Origin: Candidatus Eiseniibacteriota bacterium
GTDB lineage: Bacteria; Eisenbacteria; RBG-16-71-46
DNA: 64,000 bases
NCBI GenBank assembly: GCA_016178725.1
Contig: JACOSV010000007.1
Location: 1 to 64,000, forward strand
Reading direction: 5' to 3'
Shown: piece after piece, positions 28,474 through 35,802 of the stretch
How positions within the stretch are numbered: the stretch's first letter is position 1
How the letters are laid out: each line of letters starts with the position of its first letter
Made by a program: the position numbers and the translations under genes
The notes under the pieces: generated by a model
Told to the model about the DNA's origin: nothing
Database searches by the model: none
The model's input: the letters and a program-made list of their open reading frames with translations, nothing else

Positions 28474-30292
28474 CGCGCCACCGCCTCGCGCACGGCGCGG
28501 GCGCCGGCCGGCGCGCCGCCGGGCTCGCCCGCGGCGATCCCGTCGCTCACCGAGCGCGCGTCGATCGGCAGGCCGTCGTAGTGCAGCACCGAGTGGATCC
28601 GCGCCGCGTGCTGCGGATACTCGATCTTGAGGAGCGACGCCATCTGGCCGTCGCGGTTCTGCTCGACGACGTGCACGCGCTCGTGGCGCGCGACGAACGC
28701 CTCGACCGCGGCGGCGAACGGCAGCGCCTTGAGCAGCAGGTAGTCGGTCTCGATCCCCGCCTCGGCGCGCAGCATGTCGCGCGCCTCGATCACCGCCCAG
28801 TGGCTCGAGCCGTACGCGATCAGGCCGGCGGCGTGCCCGTGCTCGTCCACGACCGGCGGCGGCACGAGCGCGCGCGCGGTCTCGTACTTGCGGTTCAGGC
28901 GGTCCATGTTGCGCCGGTAGTCGTCGGGCTTCTCGGTGTACTGCGCGGCCTCGTTGTGCCCCGAGCCGCGCGTGAAGTAGGTGCCCTTCGGATCGTGCGT
29001 GCCGGGCAGCGTGCGGAACGGAATCCCGTCGCCGTCCACGTCGCGATAGCGCTCGAACCTGGGCAGCGTCGCGAGCTGCTCGTCGGTGAGCACCTTGCCG
29101 CGGTCCCAGCCGCGCTCGGGATACGGGAACGGATCGCTCATCCAGTTGTTCATGCCGAGATCGAGGTCCGAGAGCACGAACACCGGCGTCTGCAGCCGCT
29201 CGGCGAGATCGAACGCGGCGATCGCGAACTCGTAGCAGTCGCGCACCGAGCTCGGCAGCAGCACCTGTCGCCGTGCGAGACGACGTGCGCGAACTGCACG
29301 TCGCCCTGCGCGGTGCGGGTCGGCAGGCCGGTGCTCGGGCCGACGCGCTGGATGTCCCAGATCACTGCCGGGATCTCGGCGTAGTAGCCGTAGCCCGCGA
29401 ACTCCGCCATGAGCGAGATGCCGGGCCCCGACGTCGAGGTCATCGCGCGCGCGCCCGCCCAGCCGGCGCCGAGCACCATGCCGATCGCGGCGATCTCGTC
29501 CTCGGCCTGCACGACCGCGTACGTGGCGCGTCCGGTCGCCGGGTCCTTGCGATAGCGCGCGAGATAGCCGGCCAGCGTCTCGACCAGGCTCGACGACGGC
29601 GTGATCGGATACCACGTGACGACCGTGACGCCGCCGAACATCGCGCCGAGCGCGGCGGCGGCGTTGCCGTCGATCAGGATCTTGCCCGCGTTCGCGTTCA
29701 TCCGCTCGGCCCGGAACGGATCGCGCTTCTCGAGGTGCTCGCGCGCGTACGTCCAGCCGGCCTTGACCGCGGCGTGGTTCAAGGCGAGCGCCTTGGGCTT
29801 GCGTCCGAGCTGCCCGTCCAGCGCGCGCTCGATCTCGTCCTCGGCGATGCCGAGCAGCTCGGCGAGCACGCCGACGTAGATCATGTTGATCACGAGCCGA
29901 CGGAGCTTCACGTCGGTGGTGATCGACTCCATCAGCTTCGCCATCGGCACGCTGTAGACGATGCGGTCGGGCGGAACGGGCGGGATCTTGATCGCGTCGT
30001 GGATGACGATCACGCCGCCCGGACCCATGGCCGCGACGTCCTCGGCGGCGGTCTCGGGGTTCATCACCACGAGCACGTCGTTGCCGGCACGACGCGCGAC
30101 GTAGCCGTCCTTGCTCGCCCGGATCGTGAACCAGGTCGGCAGCCCGGCGATGTTCGATGGGAACAGGTTCTTGCCGCTCACCGGGATGCCCATCTGGAAC
30201 AGCGCGCGCAGCAGCACGGTGTTGGCGGTCTGGCTGCCGGAGCCGTTGACCGTGGCGACGTGGATGGAGAAGTCGTTGATGGTGTTCGCCAT
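28470..30292 (-). pseudogene. korA: 2-oxoacid:ferredoxin oxidoreductase alpha subunit (gamma-alpha fusion) with a net -1 frameshift
   Basis: 1823 bp encode about 607 aa split between two frames. Residues 1-190 are the gamma domain (VNGSGSQTANTVLLRALFQMGIPVSG), followed by the alpha domain (TVVTWYPITPSSSLVE, QAEDEIAAIGMVLGAGWAGARAMTSTSGPGISLM). The frame breaks at about 29266-29271 after FAHVVSHGD; the second frame continues VLLPSSVRDCYEFAIAAFDLAE and runs to the C terminus. One missing base (gaccaggtg read as gacaggtg) would restore it. Both halves are otherwise well conserved, so an assembly error is plausible; otherwise the complex is dead. It starts at an ATG that the promoter makes almost leaderless. 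Confidence 0.85.
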
Positions 30293-30301
30293 GGGGCACA
30301 G

Positions 30302-30330
30302 ACGGTAGGACGCGGCGCGAGAGGGGTCAA
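30302..30330 (-). promoter_or_regulatory. promoter TTGACC-N17-TACCGT of the kor operon (leaderless)
   Basis: Minus-strand -35 TTGACC (30330-30325), 17-bp spacer, -10 TACCGT (30307-30302). The predicted start near 30295 is only 3 nt before the korA ATG at 30292, where no Shine-Dalgarno sequence exists. Confidence 0.65.
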
Positions 30331-30350
30331 ATTGCGCCGGCGAAAACGAC

Positions 30351-30381
30351 GACGGCCGCTTCGGCGTGCGAAGCGGCCGTC
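30351..30381 (-). terminator. intrinsic terminator of the repeat-protein gene
   Basis: A perfect 13-bp inverted repeat (gacggccgcttcg / cgaagcggccgtc) with a 5-nt loop lies about 20 bp past the stop of the gene at 30403. In the minus-strand transcript it is followed by gtcgttttcg, a short U-run. It insulates the kor promoter just downstream. Confidence 0.8.
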
Positions 30382-30402
30382 GGTCGCGAATCGGGAAGCG
30401 CG

Positions 30403-31200
30403 TCAGCGATACAGCATCTTGAGCTTGCCCCACGTGTTCTTGTTCGTGCCGACCACGCTCTGCTTGATCGTCGGCACGCAGATCCACTGCGCCGGACCCA
30501 TGAAGATGGGGGCATTCGGGACGAACTGATCCGAGAACGTGGCGCTGAACTGCCCGGGATCGTACGGCTGGAACTCGTAGCAGATGTAGTGCTGGTTGGG
30601 ATCCACGATCGGATACGTGCCGGTCGGGTCCTGCTTCATCGCCGGATTGCAGAAGAACCGCGGAATGAGCAGGTTCGTCTGCCAGGTGTCGAACTGATCG
30701 ACCAGCTGGAGCGGCACGCTGATCGTCGCCCCGTCGCACAGATAGCACTTGTAGTGATTCCTGGCCGGTGGTGGGCCCTGCTCGTTCTTGAGCGCGGGGT
30801 TCAGCAGGAACACGCCGTCGTGCACGTTGAGCGTCTGATCGCCGAACTGGTTGGTCGCGGTGACGGTCGCGGCGAACGGCTGGGGGCTGATCGGCCACCA
30901 CGAGTAGTGCGTGATCGGATCGCTGATCGGGAACGTCTGGTGCGTGGACAGGACGGTCTTCTCGACCGGATTCATCCACATCTGCAGGGGGTTGACGAAG
31001 TGCTGCACCGCCGTCGGGGTGAACTGATCGGTGATCAGCACCGGGAACGGCGGCGGCGGCGCGGGCGTCGAGGCGACGTAGACCTTGTAGTGGTCCCAGG
31101 TCGCGGGGACCTGCGCGCGCGCCGTGATCGGCGCGAGCGCGGCGACCGCAACGAGAATCGTCAGCATCGCGCGCATGCGGGACTTGGTAATCAACGTCAT
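30403..31200 (-). CDS. secreted internally duplicated Cys/DQF-repeat protein (DUF7450-like)
   Basis: 265 aa from the ATG at 31200, set by GGAGGTG upstream and a signal peptide (MRAMLTILVAVAALAPITARA). The mature protein is two copies of a unit of about 110 residues. Each starts HYK(V/C)Y, has a DQF element (LITDQFTPTAV; LVDQFDTWQTN), then a conserved Pro/Asn segment (FVNPLQMW; FFCNPAMKQ), a DPxxHY element and a second DQF-like element (ATNQFGDQTL; FSDQFVPNAP). I recall this CY...DQF...NP..K pattern as a widespread unassigned domain (DUF7450). No catalytic motif. The second copy keeps the Cys residues, the first has lost them. Confidence 0.7.
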   Translation of the reverse strand: MTLITKSRMRAMLTILVAVAALAPITARAQVPATWDHYKVYVASTPAPPPPFPVLITDQFTPTAVQHFVNPLQMWMNPVEKTVLSTHQTFPISDPITHYSWWPISPQPFAATVTATNQFGDQTLNVHDGVFLLNPALKNEQGPPPARNHYKCYLCDGATISVPLQLVDQFDTWQTNLLIPRFFCNPAMKQDPTGTYPIVDPNQHYICYEFQPYDPGQFSATFSDQFVPNAPIFMGPAQWICVPTIKQSVVGTNKNTWGKLKMLYR

Positions 31201-31289
31201 GGGGGCACCTCCATCGGTGCCGACGACAAAGCGGCCTGCGCCCGCACGGGCACCGCGTGCAGGCGTCGTTCTCGATAGGGAGAACACGT

Positions 31290-31313
31290 CCCGAGCCGAG
31301 TCGGTGGCTCGGG
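31290..31313 (-). terminator. possible terminator hairpin downstream of the ferredoxin reductase gene
   Basis: A perfect 8-bp inverted repeat (cccgagcc / ggctcggg, 8-nt loop) about 140 bp past the stop at 31451. In the minus-strand transcript it is followed by acgtgttctccc, a weak U-tract. It could equally be an operator for the gene starting at 31200. Confidence 0.35.
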
Positions 31314-31450
31314 AACGCCATTGAGCACACACCCGCGCGCCACCGCCGCCTAGTGAATTAGTGGCGTCGCCGGAAAACCGATGACGATTCGTTTAGTGAG
31401 GGTTTCCGCCGACGCCGATCGGGTCTCCGGCGTTGCGTGAGACTCAACGC

Positions 31451-32887
31451 TCAAGGCGTTCGGGTCGGATCCAGCGCGGCGAGCATCTCGGCGACCGAGG
31501 TGAGCTTGTTGCGCGGCCGGCCGAGCGGCTTGCCGCGCTCGACCTCGATCGCGTCGAGCCGGCGCCAGTCGGCGAAGGTGACGCACTCGGGCCGGCGCGC
31601 GGCCATCAGCGCCGCGAACGCCGCGGCGGCGGGCTCGGCCGGCTCGGGGAGCCGGCCGGCCGCGGCGTCCTCGAGCAGCGCGTTCACCGTCTCGACCGAA
31701 TCCGCCCTGTTGTTCCCGATCACGCCGCTCGGGCCGCGCTTGATCCAGCCCGATGCGTACTGGCCCGCGATCGGCTCGCCGGCCGCGGGATCGAGCACGC
31801 GGCCCTTCGCGTTCGGGATCAGGCCGCGCTTCGCGTCGAACGGCACGCCGTCGAGCGGCACGCCGCGATAGCCGACGGAACGGAACACCATGCCGACCGG
31901 CAGCGTCTCGGTCTCGCCGGTGCCGCGATCCAAGTCGGTCGCGAGGCGCGGCTCGGCGACCAGCGCGCCCGCCGCGTCCTTCACGAGACGATTCTTCGCG
32001 ACGCGCAACGCAGCGACGCGCCCCTTCTCGTCGCCGACGATCTCGACCGGCGAGACGAGGAATCGGATGTGGAGCCGGCGCGGCTTCCCCGCGGGCGCGC
32101 GCTTCGCGAAACCCTCGAGGATCTCGACCTTCGCTTTGGTCGCCGCGCGCGCCGCGGCCAGCTCCTCGGCGCTCGCGGGATCGAGCGCGATCTCGTCCGC
32201 GCGCACGATCACGTCGGCGCCGGGCAGCTCGCCCAACTCCTTGACCTCCACGGTGGTGAAGGCGGCCTGCACCGGGCCACGGCGGCCGAGGATCGACACC
32301 TCCCTCACCCGCGAAACACTCAAGGCCTCGATCGCGTAATCGGCCATGTCAGTCGTCCGCAGCTCGTCGGGCAGGAGACAGAGGATGCGCGCCACGTCGA
32401 TCGCGACGTTCCCCACGCCGATCACCGCCACGCGCTCGACCGTGAGGTCGAAGCGGCGGTCGCGGAAGTCGGGATGGCCGTTGTACCAGGCCACGAACTC
32501 CGTCGCCGAATGACTCCCCACGAGATCCTCGCCCGGAATCCCGAGCGCGCGGTCGGTCTGCGCGCCGGTCGCGTAGATCACGGCGTGCACGTGGCGGGTG
32601 AGATCGGCGCGCGTGAGGTCGCGGCCGAACTCGACGTTGCCGAAGAAGCGGAAGCGCGGGTGCGCGGCGATCTTCTCGTAGATCGCGATCACCGACTTGA
32701 TCTTCTGATGGTCGGGGGCGACCCCGCCGCGCACGAGGCCGTACGGCGTCGGCAGGCGATCGATCATCTCGACCTCGACCGTGCGATCCGCGGCCTTGAG
32801 CAGGTGCTCGGCGGCATAGAAGGCGGCGGGGCCGGAGCCGATGATGGCCACTCGCAGCGGATGGTCGGGGGCGCCGGGCACGGTCAT
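31451..32887 (-). CDS. adrenodoxin/ferredoxin-NADP+ reductase-type flavoprotein
   Basis: 478 aa from the ATG at 32887. The ORF-track ATG at 32902 lies inside the -10 hexamer, so the downstream start (MTVPGAPDHPLRV) is preferred. The FAD site is VAIIGSGPAAFYAAEHL, followed by DRLPTPYGLVRGGVAPDHQ; the NADP site is VIGVGNVAIDVARIL; the C terminus carries ASGWIKRGPSGVIGNN. These are hallmarks of the FprA/adrenodoxin reductase family (about 450-480 aa), which exchanges electrons between NADPH and ferredoxin. A functional link to the nearby ferredoxin-dependent KorAB is attractive. It diverges from the nucleotidyltransferase-like gene with a back-to-back promoter pair. Confidence 0.93.
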   Translation of the reverse strand: MTVPGAPDHPLRVAIIGSGPAAFYAAEHLLKAADRTVEVEMIDRLPTPYGLVRGGVAPDHQKIKSVIAIYEKIAAHPRFRFFGNVEFGRDLTRADLTRHVHAVIYATGAQTDRALGIPGEDLVGSHSATEFVAWYNGHPDFRDRRFDLTVERVAVIGVGNVAIDVARILCLLPDELRTTDMADYAIEALSVSRVREVSILGRRGPVQAAFTTVEVKELGELPGADVIVRADEIALDPASAEELAAARAATKAKVEILEGFAKRAPAGKPRRLHIRFLVSPVEIVGDEKGRVAALRVAKNRLVKDAAGALVAEPRLATDLDRGTGETETLPVGMVFRSVGYRGVPLDGVPFDAKRGLIPNAKGRVLDPAAGEPIAGQYASGWIKRGPSGVIGNNRADSVETVNALLEDAAAGRLPEPAEPAAAAFAALMAARRPECVTFADWRRLDAIEVERGKPLGRPRNKLTSVAEMLAALDPTRTP

Positions 32888-32897
32888 GAGGAGCGGC

Positions 32898-32927
32898 AGC
32901 ATAGGAATGCGTGCGCGCCGGCGTCAA
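32898..32927 (-). promoter_or_regulatory. promoter TTGACG-N18-TATGCT of the ferredoxin reductase gene
   Basis: Minus-strand -35 TTGACG (32927-32922), 18-bp spacer, -10 TATGCT (32903-32898). The -10 overlaps the ORF-track ATG at 32902, so transcription starts near 32890 and the ATG at 32887 must be used, with a leader of about 3 nt. Confidence 0.6.
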
Positions 32928-32954
32928 CGCGCGGCCACGCCACGGACGGGTTCC

Positions 32955-32983
32955 TTGACCGTCCCCGGCGCCCGCTCTAGCGT
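32955..32983 (+). promoter_or_regulatory. promoter TTGACC-N17-TAGCGT of the nucleotidyltransferase-like gene
   Basis: -35 TTGACC (32955-32960), 17-bp spacer, -10 TAGCGT (32978-32983). The ATG at 32993 is 9 nt further on, so the mRNA is almost leaderless; no Shine-Dalgarno sequence is present. Confidence 0.65.
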
Positions 32984-32992
32984 CCCCGCGTC

Positions 32993-33748
32993 ATGTCCGA
33001 CCGTCCCGTGGTGCGCATCGATCCGTCCGACGCCATGATGGTCGCGGCGCGGCGCTGGCTCGAGCCGGTGCGCGCGGCGCTCGGGCCCGACTTCGTCGCC
33101 GCGTACCTCACCGGCAGCGTGCTCGCGCACGGATTCGACGCGCGGCACTCGAGCGTCAACGTCCTGATCGTCGCGCGCGAGCTCGGGCTCGAGCAGCTCG
33201 ACCGCCTCGGGCTGCGGATCCCCGAGGCGAAGAAGCCGCCGCACTTCGATCCGCTGTTCCTGACGCAGCGGCAGGTCGAGCGTTCGCTCGACGTGTTCCC
33301 GATCGAGTGGGTGGACATCCAGGAGCGGCATCTGCTGGTCGAGGGCCAGGACGTCCTCGGCGCGCTCGCGGTGCCGCGCGACAACCTGCGGCTCCAGATC
33401 GAGCACGATCTGCGCCGCACGACGATCGCGCTGCGGCACGCCTACCTCGCGCACGCGCGGCATCCCGACCGGCTCGAGGGCGCGCTGCGCCACGCGGCGA
33501 GCGGGCTCGCCACGATCTGCCGCACGCTGCTGCGGCTCGAGGGCGAAGCGCCGCCCGCGCACGCGTCGCGGGTGATCGAGCGCGTCGCCGAGGTCTTCGG
33601 ACTCGAGGCCGAGGGCCTGCTCGCGGCGCACGTCGTGCGCTACGCCGAGCATCGCCACCGCGGCGCTGACCTGCTCGCCCACTATCGCAAGTTCATGGTC
33701 GAGGTCGAGAGCCTCGTGACGGCGATCGACGAGATGCGCGTGCCATGA
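32993..33748 (+). CDS. degenerate nucleotidyltransferase-fold protein
   Basis: 251 aa. The N-terminal half has the Pol-beta/MNT nucleotidyltransferase strand-turn AAYLTGSVLAHGFDARHSSVNVLIVARE. The GS motif is kept, but the position of the catalytic D-x-D reads VNV, so metal binding and transferase activity are probably lost. The C-terminal half is helical (RRTTIALRHAYLAHARHPDRLEGALRHAASGLATICRTLLRLEGE), HEPN-like in character. The fold could sense or bind nucleotides, or be structural. It is the first gene of a probable operon with the TPM and LemA genes, with 4-bp overlap to a possible TPM start. Confidence 0.65.
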   Translation: MSDRPVVRIDPSDAMMVAARRWLEPVRAALGPDFVAAYLTGSVLAHGFDARHSSVNVLIVARELGLEQLDRLGLRIPEAKKPPHFDPLFLTQRQVERSLDVFPIEWVDIQERHLLVEGQDVLGALAVPRDNLRLQIEHDLRRTTIALRHAYLAHARHPDRLEGALRHAASGLATICRTLLRLEGEAPPAHASRVIERVAEVFGLEAEGLLAAHVVRYAEHRHRGADLLAHYRKFMVEVESLVTAIDEMRVP

Positions 33749-33822
33749 GAGACCGGCGCGCACACGCGCGCCGCGACGCGACACCCTTGAGCCCCTCCCT
33801 CGCGGCGCCGCACCGATGGCTC

Positions 33823-34662
33823 ATGCGCATCCGCGCGGCCCTGTGGCTCGCGGCAGCGCTCGCGTTCGCGCGTCCCGTTCTCGCGGACGCACCCCCTGCG
33901 GGCGCGGACGCCGCCCCCGCGCCCACGGCGAACGCAGCGCCCGCGATCCCCGAAGCGGCCGGCTTCGTCAACGATCACGCCGGCATGATCAGCGAGACGA
34001 CGCGCGCGAAGCTCGAGGCGTTCCTCGATCAGCTGAAGCGGAAGACCGGCGCCGAGTTCGCCGTGCTCACCGTGACGTCGACTGCGCCCGCGACGCCCGA
34101 CGAATACAAGGTGTCGGTGTTCCAGCGCTGGGGCCTCGGCCGGAAGGGCGAGGACAACGGGCTCCTCATGCTGGTCGCGCGCGACGAGCGTCAGGTGAAG
34201 TTCGAGACCGGCTACGGGCTCGAGGGCGTGCTCCCCGACGGCCTCGAGTCGCGCATCTACCGCGAGGAGATGATGCCGAGTTTCCGCGCCGGCGACTTCG
34301 AAGCCGGCATCGTCGCCGGCGTGCTCGCCGCCGCGCAGCGGATCGCCGCTGACAAGCACGTGACGCTCGAGTGGAACGGCGAGGAACTGCGTTACGGCGG
34401 CGGCCGTGGGCGCGACCGCCCGCCGCCGATCGCGATCATCGCGATCATCGTGTTCTTCATCCTGATCTCGGTCCTGCGCAGTCTCGGCGGCGGCGGCCGG
34501 CGGCGCGGCTGGGGCGGCGGGTTCATCGGCCCGGGCCTCGGCGGCTGGGGCGGCGGGTTCGGCGGCGGGCTCGGCGGCGGCGGCGGATTCGGGGGCGGCG
34601 GATCGTTCGGCGGATTCGGCGGCGGATCGAGCGGCGGCGGCGGCGGCGGCGGCAGCTGGTAG
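33823..34662 (+). CDS. TPM-domain (YgcG-like) exported membrane protein with Gly-rich tail
   Basis: 279 aa from the ATG at 33823, which begins a signal peptide (MRIRAALWLAAALAFARPVLA). An upstream ATG at 33745 overlaps the previous stop (ATGA) and has better coupling, but would add 26 basic residues ahead of the signal, so the start is uncertain. The TPM domain occupies residues about 45-170 (GFVNDHAGMISETTRAKLEAFL, TGAEFAVLTVTS, GEDNGLLMLVARDERQVKFETGYGLEG). One membrane helix follows (IAIIAIIVFFILISVL), then a tail almost wholly Gly/Phe/Ser. YgcG-type TPM proteins usually pair with LemA, as here, and act at the envelope; biochemical role unclear. Confidence 0.88.
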   Translation: MRIRAALWLAAALAFARPVLADAPPAGADAAPAPTANAAPAIPEAAGFVNDHAGMISETTRAKLEAFLDQLKRKTGAEFAVLTVTSTAPATPDEYKVSVFQRWGLGRKGEDNGLLMLVARDERQVKFETGYGLEGVLPDGLESRIYREEMMPSFRAGDFEAGIVAGVLAAAQRIAADKHVTLEWNGEELRYGGGRGRDRPPPIAIIAIIVFFILISVLRSLGGGGRRRGWGGGFIGPGLGGWGGGFGGGLGGGGGFGGGGSFGGFGGGSSGGGGGGGSW

Positions 34663-34743
34663 GCAACACATCGAGTGCACGCGCCGGGCCGCATGCGGGG
34701 CCGAAGCGGACCGCATGCGGAACGGCATGAAAGGAGCTGGACG

Positions 34744-35328
34744 ATGAAACGTGGTGGTCTGATCGCGCTGGCGGTGGTCGCGTTGCTGCTGATCTTCTCG
34801 GGCGGCTGTCTGGTCGGGAACTACAACCGGCTGGTCTCCGCCAATGAGGACGTGAAGCAGAAGTTCGCGCAGGTGGACAACCAGCTGCAGCGTCGGAACG
34901 ACCTCATCGGCAATCTGGTCGAGACGGTGAAGGGCACGGCGACGCAGGAGCAGGCGGTGTTCGGCGCGATCGCCGATGCGCGCGCGAAGATGGCGGGCGC
35001 GCAGTCGCCCGAGCAGCGCATCCAGGCGGGACAGGCGATGGACTCGGCGCTCGGCCGGCTGCTGGTCGTGGTCGAGAACTATCCGCAGCTCAAGAGCAAC
35101 GAGGCATTCGTCCAGCTGATGGACGAGCTCTCGGGAACCGAGAACCGTCTCGCCACGGAGCGCATGCGCTACAACCAGTCGGTGCAGAGCTTCAACGTGA
35201 TGGTGAAGCGTTTCCCGACCAACCTGTTCGCGACGATGTTCAATTTCAAGGAGGCGACGTACTACCAGATCCCCGAGAGCGCCCGTCAGGTGCCCAAGGT
35301 GGATTTCGGCGGCCTCAAGAAGCCTTGA
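34744..35328 (+). CDS. lemA: LemA-family protein
   Basis: 194 aa from the ATG at 34744 with AGGAG 8 nt upstream. An N-terminal hydrophobic segment (LIALAVVALLLIFSGGCLVGNYN) is followed by the LemA helical core: VSANEDVKQKFAQVDNQLQRRNDLIGNLVETVKG, YPQLKSNEAFVQLMDELSGTENRLATERMRYNQSVQ and FPTNLFATMFNF. The GGC could be a lipobox. The pairing with a TPM protein is the classic LemA/YgcG arrangement. It is the last of three co-directional genes. Confidence 0.95.
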   Translation: MKRGGLIALAVVALLLIFSGGCLVGNYNRLVSANEDVKQKFAQVDNQLQRRNDLIGNLVETVKGTATQEQAVFGAIADARAKMAGAQSPEQRIQAGQAMDSALGRLLVVVENYPQLKSNEAFVQLMDELSGTENRLATERMRYNQSVQSFNVMVKRFPTNLFATMFNFKEATYYQIPESARQVPKVDFGGLKKP

Positions 35329-35392
35329 TCAGGCGTTCACGGGCGGGCGCGGCGCGTGCGGATTTCGCCGTCACGATCGCGCCCGGCCGTCG

Positions 35393-35488
35393 TAGAGTGT
35401 CGTCATGACAGCGGCGCGGCGCGCCGGGAACGTCCCGGGCGGGCCGCGCCGCCATTCGGTGAGGGTGGATCATGCTGATCGTGCGTGA
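35393..35488 (+). promoter_or_regulatory. structured leader with -10 TAGAGT, hairpin and possible 27-codon leader ORF
   Basis: TAGAGT (35393-35398) lies 6 nt before an ATG at 35405 that opens a 27-residue ORF ending at 35488, 17 nt inside the next gene. The same DNA folds into a long hairpin: gcggcgcggc (35411-35420) pairs with gccgcgccgc (35443-35452), with an inner ccggga/tcccgg stem. A short peptide plus hairpin ahead of the real start could couple or attenuate translation; whether the ORF is translated is unknown. Confidence 0.35.
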
Positions 35489-35771
35489 TGTCTTCACGGC
35501 GAAGCCGGGACAGGCTTCGAAGCTCGCGAAGCTCTTCAAGGGGATGGCGAAGGACATGCCGGGGACGGGCCCGGCGCGGGTCCTCACCGACCTCGTCGGC
35601 GACTACAACACGGTCGTCATGGAGTTCGAGTTCAAGAACCTCGGCGAGTACGAGAAGGCGATGATGGAGTACTCGAACATGCAGAAGACGCCGGAGAACA
35701 CGCAGCGCATGGCCGAGTACCAGAACATGTACCAGACCGGAAAGCGCGAGATCCTGCGCTCGGTCGACTGA
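35472..35771 (+). CDS. small dimeric alpha/beta-barrel-like protein (NIPSNAP/ABM type)
   Basis: 99 aa. The pattern MLIVRDVFTAKPGQASKLAKLFKGMAKD, VLTDLVGDYNTVVMEFEFKNLGEYEKAMMEYSN is that of ferredoxin-like dimeric alpha/beta-barrel proteins (NIPSNAP, antibiotic-biosynthesis-monooxygenase and stress-barrel families). No catalytic residue is obvious. GAGGGTGG lies 5-10 nt before the ATG. A structured leader precedes it. It stands alone and converges with the signalling cassette 31 bp away. Confidence 0.65.
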   Translation: MLIVRDVFTAKPGQASKLAKLFKGMAKDMPGTGPARVLTDLVGDYNTVVMEFEFKNLGEYEKAMMEYSNMQKTPENTQRMAEYQNMYQTGKREILRSVD

Positions 35772-35776
35772 CCGGC

Positions 35777-35796
35777 GCCGCGGCGGGAGCCGCGGC
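35777..35796. terminator. 8-bp GC hairpin between convergent genes
   Basis: gccgcggc-ggga-gccgcggc forms a perfect stem in the 31-bp gap between two convergent stops. It has no U-tract on either strand, so termination is possible but weakly supported. Confidence 0.3.
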
Positions 35797-35802
35797 CGCC
35801 GT

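Noticed and set aside
29260-29275. Programmed frameshift in korA
   Set aside because: No slippery sequence; the family is not known to use frameshifting.
34481-34660. Gly-rich ggcggc tract as a separate repeat element or RNA
   Set aside because: It is the normal Gly-rich C-terminal tail of TPM/YgcG proteins.
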